Below, piece after piece: positions 11,741-22,599 of a stretch of 64,000 nucleotides of DNA. Location: the NCBI GenBank assembly GCA_914767715.1, contig OU612072.1, positions 1,118,001 to 1,182,000 on the forward strand, in the 5' to 3' direction. Position 1 is the first letter of the stretch; each line of letters opens with the position of its first letter. The notes beneath the pieces were generated by a model, which had not been told where the DNA came from, did no database searches, and saw only the letters and a list, made by a program, of their open reading frames with translations. This DNA is from Membranipora membranacea (lineage: Eukaryota; Bryozoa; Gymnolaemata; Cheilostomatida; Membraniporidae). The translations under genes and the position numbers were made by a program.

Positions 11741-11970
11741 TTTGGGTGAAAATTACCCAGATTTATTGTCAATTTTTCTGGAGCTCGGATTTTTTCAGCC
11801 TTGCGCTTCAAGAATTCAACAATAAAAATGATGATGATGCTAGCTATGATATTGGATGTTCTTATTGCGTCTGATGTTGATATAGAAATTATCCTGTTTG
11901 CTGCTGTAAATGCGACACCATCGCATTTCCAAATTTCAGGGTTGTCTAGCTTTCTACGGGGATATGACAA
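11737..11970 (-). CDS. short upstream ORF of the LINE, overlapping ORF1
   Basis: 77 codons; its TGA stop overlaps the ORF1 ATG as ATGA (11740-11737), the same coupling seen at the ORF1/ORF2 junction. Content: MSYPRRKLDN start and a hydrophobic stretch around IIASIIIIFIVEF. I do not recognise it. It may be a leader ORF or a chance ORF in the 5' UTR. Confidence 0.35.
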   Translation of the reverse strand: MSYPRRKLDNPEIWKCDGVAFTAANRIISISTSDAIRTSNIIASIIIIFIVEFLKRKAEKIRAPEKLTINLGNFHPK

Positions 11971-12016
11971 CTCCGACTTAATTTACTACGTTCGTTGCTA
12001 CAAGTTAATCATGTGA

Positions 12017-13216
12017 CCACTGTCTATTGAATGGTGGGAACTCTAAAACTACCAGTCCTTTGATTGATTACCCTGAATCTGAGAACTGCTGTATCTCTGT
12101 TACCTCTGCAGCTGCCTGAGATTATTTGGAAGTCAGGACTTCTTTTACATTGGTAAGTTGGTCGGTGGTGTTTTCAAACCTATGTTGATATTGTTTGAAC
12201 TGACCTCAACTATGCATAAAATGAATAGATATATGTAATGTAATGACCTCATAATCCTACACTACAGGGTATGAGCCAAATATTTAACATAACTAGATAG
12301 CTTCTTTACAAGTACTGCAATGCACAACACAGATTAGTCTTGGATTTAACTGCTTTGCAGTCTTTCCTCTCATCATCAACCATTATTTTAATATTTTCCT
12401 CATACTTCTCAGAGCACACAAGTAATAGAAAAACAAAATGCGGTTTATGACAAGGAATTTGCTGCAAAAAATATATATAAGGATATAAGGATGAACGCCT
12501 TGCCAAATCTTTGCCAAGTGAACCAATCATTGTTATGGCACTTTCATTTTCTCTTTCTCTAATCCTTCGCAAAACTCTGGTGCTGGCGAAAATAACAAGC
12601 CCTGCGGACTTGTATTGAATTGATTGCAAACTTGGAAATAACTTTTATTCTCGGTGTGTAGAAATCATGGGGCCACTTAATGAGGCAACTGTCAATGGCG
12701 ATTTGTTTTATGGCATGTTGAATATCTAATCACTTGTTTCTGGCAACAAGGTATCTCACTGACATTGCTATCTAGCCAGCATATTAATTGTGATTAATTG
12801 TTATGATGACTAATTTTGTTTCTTTGAATATGTTCTGTATGTACGCGTGCTCACTGTATTGAAGGCTTACAGCACAACCATGGGAGGTTTACCGTATTAG
12901 TGACCAACATTTTTTAACATTCCTGGCAATTGACAAATTTAGGTAGAATCCTGAACTAGCCTCTTTATCCTTCAAATTTCAACAACCCTGCTTTCATGTT
13001 GTTATAGGTTAGCAACTAGGCCAGAACTAACAGGAAACAATTTAGACATACTTCCTTGCCAAACTTGTTGGTAACCATCCAATTGAAAAAAAAAACAAAC
13101 TGCAGCTTAATTTTCAATCTTTGGCTGCTAGAAGCATGAAAAGGTTAGCTTGATATGATAATTACTATCTATTAAGTGTGTGTGTTGGTGATGTTTTACG
13201 ATATTTTATTGGGAGC
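12017..13216. other. intergenic, nothing recognised
   Basis: Between the LINE and the LTR element. A minus ORF at 12306-12629 has no recognisable motif or conserved look. No gene supported. Confidence 0.6.
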
Positions 13217-13376
13217 ATCTGGCAGAGGCATCTTACTGGTAGCATGGTTTACATAGAAAGGAAATAGCCATTGCATTGTGGTCATTATAAAAGAACAATA
13301 GAATCTGACATCACGTCCTGTGATGTCTGCTAGCAGACTAATTAACTGTCATCGTTAAGGCATGGCATATATAACA
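13217..13376 (-). repeat. 3' LTR of the gypsy-like element
   Basis: 160 bases, 97.5% identical to 17094-17253 (four mismatches, all transitions, no gaps). On the minus strand it begins TGTTATATATGCC directly after the polypurine tract, the expected start of an LTR. A TATA-like TTTTATAATG lies inside. The other end (..CTGCCAGAT) lacks a clear terminal CA, so that boundary is uncertain. Confidence 0.8.
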
Positions 13377-13390
13377 TTGCCTCCCCTTTA
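13377..13390 (-). promoter_or_regulatory. polypurine tract, plus-strand primer
   Basis: Minus-strand TAAAGGGGAGGCAA ends exactly where the LTR homology begins. It overlaps the TAA stop of the integrase ORF. This is the standard primer position for second-strand synthesis in LTR elements. Confidence 0.75.
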
Positions 13391-14018
13391 AGAGGGTTTA
13401 TATCTCTCTGGTGGTTTGCTTACACGAGCTGAACGTCTCAGTACTGGTGGTGTAATAGGTGACGGTGTAGAGGTTTGAGTACGTTGTCTCTGCGTTGTAA
13501 CCGTCAGACTAGTACTGGGTATAAGGCTTGTATCTGTATCAGTGCTCGAACCATCAGCTGTACCGTCAGCATCTGAGGACCTCTGGAGTAAAGTGGTTGC
13601 TGCTTTTACACTGGCTTCGCTGAAGGTATCCTGAGATAGATCTTGTCTTGTTACATTAGAATTATGGGGTTGGTTTAAATCATCATAGTCGCAATCATCA
13701 ATGTGTGTATTAGCAGAAGCTAAATGATTCAAATGACAATACCGAACCCTAGAACCAATCCTGACTAGATACCTGAGCGGACCTATGAGTTTTATAACAT
13801 TGCCAAATAACCACTTGTCTCGACCAATCATGTTCCTGACCTTGACAGAATCTCCGACTTTAAACTCACGAGACTTGGAATTACTACCATCGACATAACT
13901 ACGATCCTGAGACTTATCAACATCTGCTTGCGGACTGGGTTTCATGAGAGTAAATAAAGTGCTTAGTTGTATGCCCATTAACAGCTCACATGGAGCACGA
14001 CCTGTTGTAGCATGATTG
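13388..14018 (-). pseudogene. gypsy integrase C-terminal fragment
   Basis: The open frame runs from about 14018 (TNHATTGRAPCELLMG, a typical integrase catalytic-core tail) through FKVGDSVKVRN and the GPLRYLVRIGSR..HLNHL block of the integrase C-terminal domain. It then enters a long Ser/Thr-rich tail ending RRSARVSKPPERYKPS. The integrase zinc finger and catalytic DDE region are absent because a LINE occupies their place. Confidence 0.85.
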
Positions 14019-14025
14019 GTTGTGT

Positions 14026-15083
14026 TATTGATTGATTGATTGATTGATTGTATTCTATCACTAACATAAAATAATATGTTGCGAGATAAGGGTGTTCATA
14101 CTGAAAAGGAGCCAGCACATACAAGGAAAAATAAGATTAAACACTGATGGATGATTAAAAGAGAATATCATTTAAAATATGGATAGCATGCCTCAAAAAA
14201 CAGTCTTTACCAAGGGCACTTCTGTGTTTAACGGTAACATTGCTCAATTCAGATGTAATCCGGTCCGTATATATGGAAAACAAAAGAGGACTTAAAACGG
14301 AGCCTTGAGGTGTACCAGTGTTTGTCTTGATGGGTCGAGATAGATTGCCGTCTACCATGGTTCTTTGTACTCTGTCACTGAGAAAGCTAGATATCCACTC
14401 AGTGACTGCAGAGTTGAGGTGCTGGAGTTGTGATATGAGACTGGAGACATTGATTGTATTGAAGGCTGATAAAAAGTCTAGAAATAAGCATCTTGCATAA
14501 TTGGTGGCTAGTTTGTCTATGAAAGTGGTTACTGTGGTAGTCAAGCAGAGAATGGCATCTTGTGTTGAACGGTCTGATCTATATGCAAATTGATGACTGT
14601 CCAAAGGCGTATGAGAGATAACATATTGTTTAATGAGGCGTTCCATGATCTTGCACAGGCAGTTGTTTAAAGCGATGGGTCTATATTGTTTCAGTTCTTG
14701 TGGATTTTTTACTTTAGGTAGTGGTTTTATAATAGCGGATTTCCACAGTGTTGGAGTTGTCTTGGCTGATATGGAGGAGTTGAATAATCTGGTGATAGCT
14801 GGAGCGAGTTGATAGCAACATAATTTCATCACTTTAGGAATTATGCCATCGGGCCCAGCACCTTTCCTGGGATTGAGAGACTTCAGTTGTTTCAGAACGC
14901 TATCCTCCGAGATTTCAAAAGGCGGGGCAGTCTCAGTTGGTATATCATAGGTAAGGAGGTTGTTGGAATGGGGCTTTTCAAATCTGGTGAAGAATGTATT
15001 AAGTTCATGAGGTGTGAAATTGTTTTTGGTGGTTGTAGAGTTGCTTGTAGGTAATCCGCTAAGTTTTTTAAAGTCACCTCCAT
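14026..15083 (-). mobile_element. 5'-truncated LINE inserted in the gypsy-like element
   Basis: The open RT frame runs from about 15083 to the stop near 14155: LNPRKGAGPDGIIPK, YRPIALNNCLCKIMER, FAYRSDRSTQDA, FLDFLSAFNTI and GTPQGSVLSPLLFSIYTD. After ITSELSNV it jumps to VKHRSALGKDCFLRH, so the YADD box and thumb are deleted internally. The 3' end carries a (CAAT)n tail (plus strand TTGA repeats, 14028-14051). The C-terminal end closely resembles the copy at 49593-50508, suggesting one family. Confidence 0.85.
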
Positions 15084-17162
15084 CACGCGTTAGATTATGT
15101 AACAGCTAAGCTTTGGTAGCGACTTGTCCAATGAACTTTCCATAGTAGTTGATCATTCCCATGAACTGCTGCACGTCTTGGACTTTCTTAGGAGTCTTAG
15201 CTTCTTTTATAGCTTTTACTCTGTCTTCATTGGGTGCTATGCCAGATTTACTGAGAACATAACAAGATATGGAACCGACAACTGCAAGAACGAACTTTTG
15301 TGTTTATTCACTGTGATACCATGTTTTTCCAACCGATCAAAAACCTCATCTAGTGTTTTCAAGTGCTCATGATCATTAGGACCTGTTACAAGAATATCAT
15401 CGATATAACAACATGTGTTAGGAATACCTGACAAAATCTGATCTAGGACTTTCTGAAACTGCATACTTGCTACTTTCACACCAAACGGCAACCTGGTAGG
15501 CACTAATAACCCTTTAGGAGTATTCATTGTGAGAATTTTCTGAGAGCTTTTGTCTAGCTTTAACTGTGTGTAGGCAGATGCGAGGTCAATCTTAGAGAAT
15601 TTTTCTCCTTTCATCATTGTGAAGAGATCATCTGTCAGTGGATAAACATTGTCTTCAATAGCCTTGTTAACAGAAATGAAGTAGTCGGCGCATACTCTTA
15701 CATTTTTGCCTAGATCCTTGGGTACACATACGAGTGGTGAGGCCCATTTACTCTTTTGAACAGGTACGAGAGAACCATCTGAGACTCTTTTATCTAGATC
15801 AGCATCTACCTTATCTCTGAACATCAACGTCACTGGTCGAGCTTTACAGAATAAGGGTGTACAATCAGGTTCCAACTCTATAGTAGCCTCATAACCTCTA
15901 ATCTCACCAAGGCAATCACTACGAAAAACCTGAGCATGCTTTGACAAAACCTCATTGAGAGTACGAGATTTGACCTGACCTACTATTGGTACTGAGAATA
16001 TTTCATTCCACTTCAACCGTATGTGAGAAAGCCAATTTCGACCTAGCAAACTTGTACCATTACCCTGTACTACAATAAGCGGCAACTTATGTGACTGAGC
16101 TGCATAAACTACATCAACCGAAATCTCACCTAAGACTTTAACTAGATTGCCACTATAATCATGTAATGTCAAGTCAGAACGAGCACACAACTTACAATGA
16201 CTGAATTTTGACTGGTACACTTTTGATGATATTAGACTCCAACCACACCCCGTATCCAATTGTAATTTGATAGATTTACCTTCAACCTTCATTGGTATAT
16301 CAATCGGTTTGCGTACATCAGCCATGAGATTGATTTCCGGCATGGATACCATCTCTACAGCACTCACGTTACCACTTTTGCCACCATCATCAGTCCGAGT
16401 ACTACAACATTTAGCAAAATGACCTTTTTTAGAACATTTTCTACAGATCATGTGTTTATTTGGACAGCGGTCAGCCTTGTGGGGACCAGCACAGCGTGTA
16501 CATTTCATGTGCGTTTCTCTATAATTATCATGAGGTTCTTTACGACTCATTCTATTCACTCCAGTATTAAAGCTACTTGCTGCTGGTTGGCTATTGTCTG
16601 AGCTAGGGTGCTTTTGTGCCACATCCATTGTCATGGCTATAGATTTCGCATTAATCCATGTTAATGCATCACCCTCTTTCAACAATGCCTCACGAATGCG
16701 ATTATTGTTAACATGCAGGCCACAAATCAGTTTATTACGGAGACGATTGTATAAAGTGTTACCTGTACCGAACCCTGCATTTATGCTGAGTTTTGATATG
16801 GCTACAATATAATCTGAAACAGATTCATTAGGCTATTGATGTCTCATGTCAATCCTAAGCGATTCCGACACCGCATTGACTCCAGATCTAAAATGTTCAT
16901 CTAGTAATGTAACAAGAGCATCAAATGTGGAATCCTCTACTTTGTTTGGGACACTCAAGCTTATAAGCAAGTCCAGAGTTTCATTACCTATCACAGCCAA
17001 AGGAATGTTTTTCTTTTTAGCAGCCTCAGTTACCTTGTTGGCCTCAAGCCAAGAATTTAATCTCAGTTTATATGTTGGCCATTTATCTTTACAATCTGGC
17101 AGAGGCATCTTACTGGTAGCATGGTTTACATAGAGAGGAAATAGCCACTGCATTGTGGTCAT
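15084..17162 (-). pseudogene. gypsy gag-pol relic (gag, protease, RT)
   Basis: Gag begins in the 5' LTR region (MPLPDCKDKWPTYK) and reads to RHQ, where an in-frame TAG stops it at about 16833-16835; the frame then continues as PNESVSDYIV. The nucleocapsid has cysteine-histidine boxes (CTRCAGPHKADRCPNKH, CRKCSKKGHFAKCC). The protease carries LDTGCGWSLISS. RT has SKWASPLVCVPKD, FSKIDLASAYTQLKL, LPFGVKVA and CYIDDILVTG. A frameshift near 15260 separates the RT from its thumb (GMINYYGKF), which is followed by TAG and the LINE junction. Gag and pol appear to have been a single frame. Homologous to animal LTR retrotransposons; no envelope gene seen. Confidence 0.87.
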
Positions 17163-17253
17163 TATAAAAGAACAATAGAATCTGACATCACGTCCTGTGA
17201 TGTCTGTTAGCAGACTAATTAACTGTCATCGCTAAGGCATGGCATATATAACA
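17094..17253 (-). repeat. 5' LTR of the gypsy-like element
   Basis: Direct repeat of 13217-13376 with four transitions in 160 bases. It contains the TATA-like motif and, unusually, the first ATGs of gag; no tRNA primer-binding site is visible before the gag sequence. Confidence 0.78.
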
Positions 17254-17930
17254 CTATCTTAATATGTTGCAATGTGTTGCCTTGTTCTGCTGGGTTTTAT
17301 TTATATTTTCAGTTTCCGCCAGTACACCAATACAATCAATACATTCGAGCACGAGAACTGGACCGTGAATATAACTGGTCAATACTAAATCCTCAAGAAA
17401 TTATAAGTAGTGATCTCCTATCATAAGGCTATGATGTAAATCAATTTGCTAATTAAATCTATGTAGTTGTGAAGAATTGATGACTATCATGCCCTACATT
17501 GCTAAAACTAAAAGATCTTCAGCTGATAGATTATCTGTGCCTATGGAACACTGAGAAAAGAGTATTTGAAAAAGCCTCACATGCATATAACCTGCACTGA
17601 ATTAGTAAAAGGCTACCTTATAGAATATAGATGGTTCACATGAATGATATAGAATGCCTGCACGGCTTATGGTCTATCTCCTGTGATAAAAGAAAGCCTG
17701 TATGGGATACGCTATAACTGTATTTTCAAATAGTAGCCTACATGACTTATTATGTACAGAATGTTCACCTCTTAACTATTGTACAACTAACCAAGCATTA
17801 CAATTTGGATAGACAAGGTAAACCCTATCAGTTCTTGGAAAGCATTATTATGATGTTAGGCGTAATATCCTTGTTGGCTTCTTGTGCTGCTACATGCTAT
17901 ATAGCAAATGACGACACCCTTTGCTATCAA
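17254..17930. other. intergenic, nothing recognised
   Basis: Unique-looking AT-rich sequence between the LTR element and the satellite. Short ORFs without motifs. Confidence 0.55.
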
Positions 17931-17931
17931 G

Positions 17932-20900
17932 CGAGGGTCCAATGAGAAACCAGGATGGCAGGTGTCAATTTTTTACTTCGGAATATCATCCAATGAAAAG
18001 CAAGGATGTTAATAAAATTGTCCAATGAGAGGCCGGGGTGACCAGTGTCACTTTCTCGGCTTCGGAATATCGTCCAATGAAAAGCAAGGAATTTAATAAA
18101 ATTGTCCAATGAGATGCCAGGGTGACAGGTGTCACTCTCTCGACTTCAGAATATCATTTATTGAGGAGTTAGGGTGACAGGTGTCATATTTTTGACTTCA
18201 GAATATCGGCCAATGAGAACCCAGGATTTTAATACAATTGTCCAGTGTGGAACCAGGATGACAGGTGTCACTTTTTCGACCACATAATCTCGTCTGATGA
18301 GGAGTTAGGGGGACAGGTGTCACATTTTCGATTGCCGAATATCGTCCAATGAGAAGCCAGGATTTTAATGAAATTGCACAATGATAAGCCTGGATGACAG
18401 GTGACACTTTCTCGACTTCAGAATATCGTCCAATGAGAGGCCAGGATGACAGGTGTCACTTTTTCGACTTCGGAATATCGTCCAATGAAGAGCAAGGATT
18501 TTAATAAAATTGTACAATGAGAAACCAGGGTGACAAGTGTCACTTTCTCGGCTTCGGAATATCGTCCAATGAAAAGCAAGGAATTTAATAAAATTGTCCA
18601 ATGGGATGCCAGGGTGTCACGTGTCACTTTCTCGACTTCAGAATATTGTCCGATAGGAGGCCAGGATGGCAGGTGTCACATTTTTACTTCAGAATATCAT
18701 CCAATGAAAAGCCAGGATGGCGGGTATCACTCTTCTTCTTCAGAATATCATACGATGAAAAGCCAGGATTTTTATAAAACTGTCCAATGAGGAGCCAGGG
18801 GTAACAGGTGTCACTTTTTCGACTTCAGAATATCGTCCAATGAAAAGCAAGGATTTTAATAAAATTGTCCAATGAGAAGCCAGGGTGACAGGTGTCACTT
18901 TCTCGACTTCGGAATATCATCCAATGAAAAGCCAGGATTTTGAAAAAATTGTCCAATGAGGAGCCAGGGTGACAGGTGTCACATTTTTGACTTCAGAATA
19001 TCAACCAATAAGAACCCAGCAGTTTAATAAAATTGTCTAATGACGAACCCGGATGACAGGTGTCACTTTTTCGACCTCATAATATCGTTTAATGAGGAGT
19101 TATGGAGACAGGTGTCACTTTTTTTTCTTCATAATATCATCCAATGAAGAAGCCAGTATTTCAATAATATCGTCCAATGAGAAGCCAGGATGACAGGTAT
19201 CACATTTTTTACTTCAGAATATCGACCAATGAGAACTCAAGAATTTAATGAAATGGTCCAATGAGGAGGCAGGATGACAGGTGTCAGTTTTTCGACTTCA
19301 TAATGTCGTCCAATGAGGAGTTAGGGTGACAGGTGTCTCATTTTCAACTCTCGAATTTCGCCAAATGAGAAGCCAGGATTTTAATGAAATTGTCCAATGA
19401 AAAGCCTGGATGACAGGTGTCACTTTGTCGACCTCATAAAATCGTCCAATGAGGAGCAAGGAAGGCTGGTGTCACTTTTTTACTTCAGAATATTGTCTAG
19501 TGAGAAGTTAGGGTTACAGGTGTCATATTTTCGACTCCAGCATTTCGTACAATGAGAAGACAGGATGGCAGGTGTCACTTGTTTTACTTCAGAATATTGT
19601 CGAATGAAGAGTTAGGGTGACAGGTGACACAAATCTGACTTCATATTATCGTCCGATGACAGGTCAGGATTTTAAGAAAATCGTCCAATGAGGAGCCAGG
19701 ATGACAGGTGACACTCTCTTGACTTCAGAATATCGTCCAATGAGAAGTTAGGATGGCAGGTGTCACTTTTTTTACTTCAGAATATCGTCTCCATGAGGAG
19801 TTAAGATGACAGGTGTCACTTTTTTGACTACGGAATACCGTCCAATGAATAGCAAGGATGTTATTAAAATTGTCCAATGAGAAGCCCGGGTGACAGGTGT
19901 CTCATTTTCAACTCCAGAATTTTGCTTAATGAGAAGCCAGGATTTTAATGAAATTGTCAAATGAGAAGCCAGGATGACAGGTGAAACTTTTTCGACCTCA
20001 GAATATCGTCTGATGAGAAGCCTGGATGACAGGTGAAATTTTCCCTTCTTCAGAATATCGTCCAATGAGAAGACAGGATGGCAGGTGTCACTTGTTTTAC
20101 TTCAGAATATTGTCGAATGAGGAGTTAGGGTGACAACTGTCACTTTCTCGACTTCAGAATATCGTTAAATGAGGAGTTAGGGTGACAGGTGACACAAATC
20201 TGACTTCATATTATCGTCCGATGACAGGTCAGGATTTTAAGAAAGTCGTCCAATGAGGAGCCAGGATGACAGGTGACACTCTCTTGACTTCAGAATATCG
20301 TCCAATGAGAAGTTAGGATGGCCGGTGTCACTTTTTATACTTCAGAATATCGTCTTCATGAGGAGTTAAGATGACAGGTGTCACTCTTTTGGCTACGGAA
20401 TACCGTCCAATGAATAGCAAGGATGTTAGTATAATTGTCCAATGAGAAGCCCGGGTGACAGGTGTCACTTTTTCGACTTCAGAATATCATCCAATGAAAA
20501 GCCAGGATTTTAAAAAAATTGTCCAATGAGGAGCCAGGGTGCCAGGTGTCACATTTTTTACTTCAGAATATCGACCATTGAGAACCCAGGATTTTAATAA
20601 GATTTCCCAATGAGGAGCCAGGATGACAGGTGTCACTTTTTCGACCTCATAATATCGTCTGATCGGGAGTTAGGGTGACAGGTGTCACATTTTCGATTCT
20701 AGAATTTCGTCCAATGAGAACCCAGGAATTTAATAAAATTGTCTCATGAGAAGCCTGGATGACAGGTGACACTTTCTCGACTTCAGAATATCGTCCAATG
20801 AGAAGGCAGGATGGCAGGTGTCACTTTTTTTACTTCAGAATATCGTCTAATGAGGAGTTAGGGGGACAGGTGTCACATTTTTTACTTCAGAATATCGACC

Positions 20901-21334
20901 AATGAGAACACAGGAGTTGAATAAAATTGTCCGATGAGGAGCCAGGATGGCAGGTGTCAGTTTTTCGACCTCATAATATCGTCCAATGAGGAGTTAGGGT
21001 GACAGGTGTCACATTTTCGACTCCAGAATTTCGTCCAATGAGAAGCCAGGATGTTAATAAAATTGTCCAATGAGAAGCCTGGGTGACAGGTGTCACTTTC
21101 TCGACTTCATAATATCGTTTATTGAAGAGTTAGGGTGACAGGTGTCACATTTTTTACTTCAGAATATCGACCAATGAGAAGCCAGGATTTTACTAAAATT
21201 GTCCAATGAGAAGCCTGGATGACAGGCGTCACTTTCTTGACTCTAGAATATCGTCCAATGAGAAGCCAGGTTGGCAGATGTCACTTTCTCGACTTCAGAA
21301 TATCGTTTAATGAGGAGTTAGGGTGACAGGTGGT
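17932..21334. repeat. 3.4-kb two-module satellite (CCAAT / TGACAGGTGTCA)
   Basis: About 50 tandem modules. The long module (about 52 bases) reads CCAATGAGAAGCCAGG, then TGACAGGTGTCAC, then a T-rich TTTTCGACTTCAGAATATCGT. An optional short module (about 32 bases) inserts a second CCAATGAG..CCAGG followed by ATTTTAATAAAATTG. Successive palindromes are therefore about 52-53 or 83-85 bases apart. Roughly 40 of the units keep ACAGGTG(T/A)CA. A sub-block at about 19551-19900 is repeated at about 20062-20465. No transposon ends are seen, and ORFs inside are repeat artefacts. Confidence 0.93.
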
Positions 21335-22359
21335 TTAAAAAGAGATTTTGTGTACCTATGTTATTTTGGTTGCGGCGTAATCTAGCATGTATTGATAACG
21401 CCTCATTGTGAAACCAAATGTTTTCTCAAGAAAGCTATTTTATAGCAAAAGGGAAGGTAATGACTTTGAGTCAGTCCTTGGTGTGCTTTGGTGATACTTA
21501 ATCAAATGTTAAATATAAACCTCACAAACAGGATTGATTGATGTATTAAAAAACACTTTTTTTTTCTAGGCACCTGCTTCCTAATTTCCAAACATGGCAT
21601 GACAGAAATGGGCCACGGTAATAAACATAGTTTGGAAAACAATCAATAAAGTTGTAGATATTAATCTAAAACAAGGAAAAACTTTCTAGCACTATTATAG
21701 GTTTTAACGTAGGAATCTCCAATCCTCCTGGACCATGGAACTCGTTATCAATCTTCAATGGATCAATCGGGGACTGTAAAATGCTAGCTAACCGCGTCCT
21801 GCAGAGTTGTTTTGAGGAAACCTTGATTTTTGAATTTAGTGTGTTTGTATATGGGTAATTACATTGTTGATTGGTTATATCCCTAACATAATTAACTGAA
21901 AGTTTAATTCCGACAAACATTAGAGGTGTGACCGACGACCAGCAGCGACAAAATGCCGATATACTTCCAATTAAATGATTTACATATTATAAATCCAATT
22001 AATGACACAAAATTATATACTAATTTTATTCATCTACAAATAGCCATCCTTTGCATTTTACCACTTAATCCACGAATTCATATCAATGGTTCTAACAGAG
22101 CAATAGACATGATATATAGCACTCAACTGTGTAGCTTCAGCTTTATTGTAAAATCCGTTATTCAGTGCCCTGTCTGGCAAGGTTATGTGTCAAAGCTCAT
22201 CATTAGGCTTGTCTTTAGCCTTGAGTGCTCATATTTAAATCATAAAATGTAAACTTATTATCAGGTGGATTTATGAGTATCTAACTATAAACTTTTTTTC
22301 AAAAATGTACGCTGCTCTATATTTCAAGACTAAAATCAGGACTCATTAGTAACTTTTGA
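21335..22359. other. intergenic, nothing recognised
   Basis: Two short ORFs (minus 21666-21920, plus 21953-22252) show no recognisable domain or splice context. Confidence 0.5.
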
Positions 22360-22590
22360 ATTGTATATTTTGTATTCTTGTCATCTTGTAAATTTAATTG
22401 CTGAGATGAATGACACTGGAATTGTCGTTCAAATTATTAATTGTATATATGTTTTGTGTTTATAATTGTATATTTTGTATTCTTGTCATCTTGTAAATTT
22501 GATTGCTGATATGAATGACACAGGAATTGTCGATCAAATTATTAATTGTATATATGTTTTGTGTTTATAATTGTATAATTTGTATTCAGC
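22360..22590 (+). repeat. 105-bp direct tandem repeat, about 2.2 copies
   Basis: Units start at 22360, 22465 and 22570 with ATTGTATA. Copies 1 and 2 differ at only a few positions, and the third is truncated after about 20 bases. This is a recent local duplication in non-coding sequence. Confidence 0.85.
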
Positions 22591-22599
22591 TGTAGTAGG

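Larger units (their letters stand above)
7278..12010 (-). mobile_element. intact two-ORF non-LTR retrotransposon (CR1/L2/jockey group)
   Basis: The element reads on the minus strand. A 5' region lies near 12010-11741, then ORF1, ORF2, a short 3' UTR with an AATAAA signal near 7310, and a terminal (TA)n run at about 7279-7296. ORF1 and ORF2 are both uninterrupted, which suggests a young, possibly mobile copy. The clade is inferred from RT motifs and the coupled ORFs, not from a tree. The 5' end is uncertain and no target-site duplication was identified. Confidence 0.88.
13217..17253 (-). mobile_element. Ty3/gypsy-like LTR retrotransposon, disrupted
   Basis: Minus-strand element bounded by direct repeats at 17094-17253 (5') and 13217-13376 (3'). 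Order in its own direction: LTR, gag with a CCHC knuckle, protease (LDTG), reverse transcriptase (YIDD), then a LINE insertion replacing RNase H and most of integrase, the integrase C-terminus, a polypurine tract and the 3' LTR. It carries one nonsense codon in gag, a frameshift near 15260 and a TAG just after the RT thumb, so it cannot encode its own proteins. Confidence 0.88.

Noticed and set aside
12306-12629. 107-codon minus ORF as a host gene
   Set aside because: No motif, no splice partners, composition like neighbouring non-coding DNA.
17927-20065. Several ORFs with repeated HWTIF.. peptides
   Set aside because: All fall inside the satellite and come from its repeat unit, with no start context or conservation.
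17932-21334. CRISPR-like array
   Set aside because: Units are degenerate, alternate in length, lack unique spacers of constant size, and the genome is animal.
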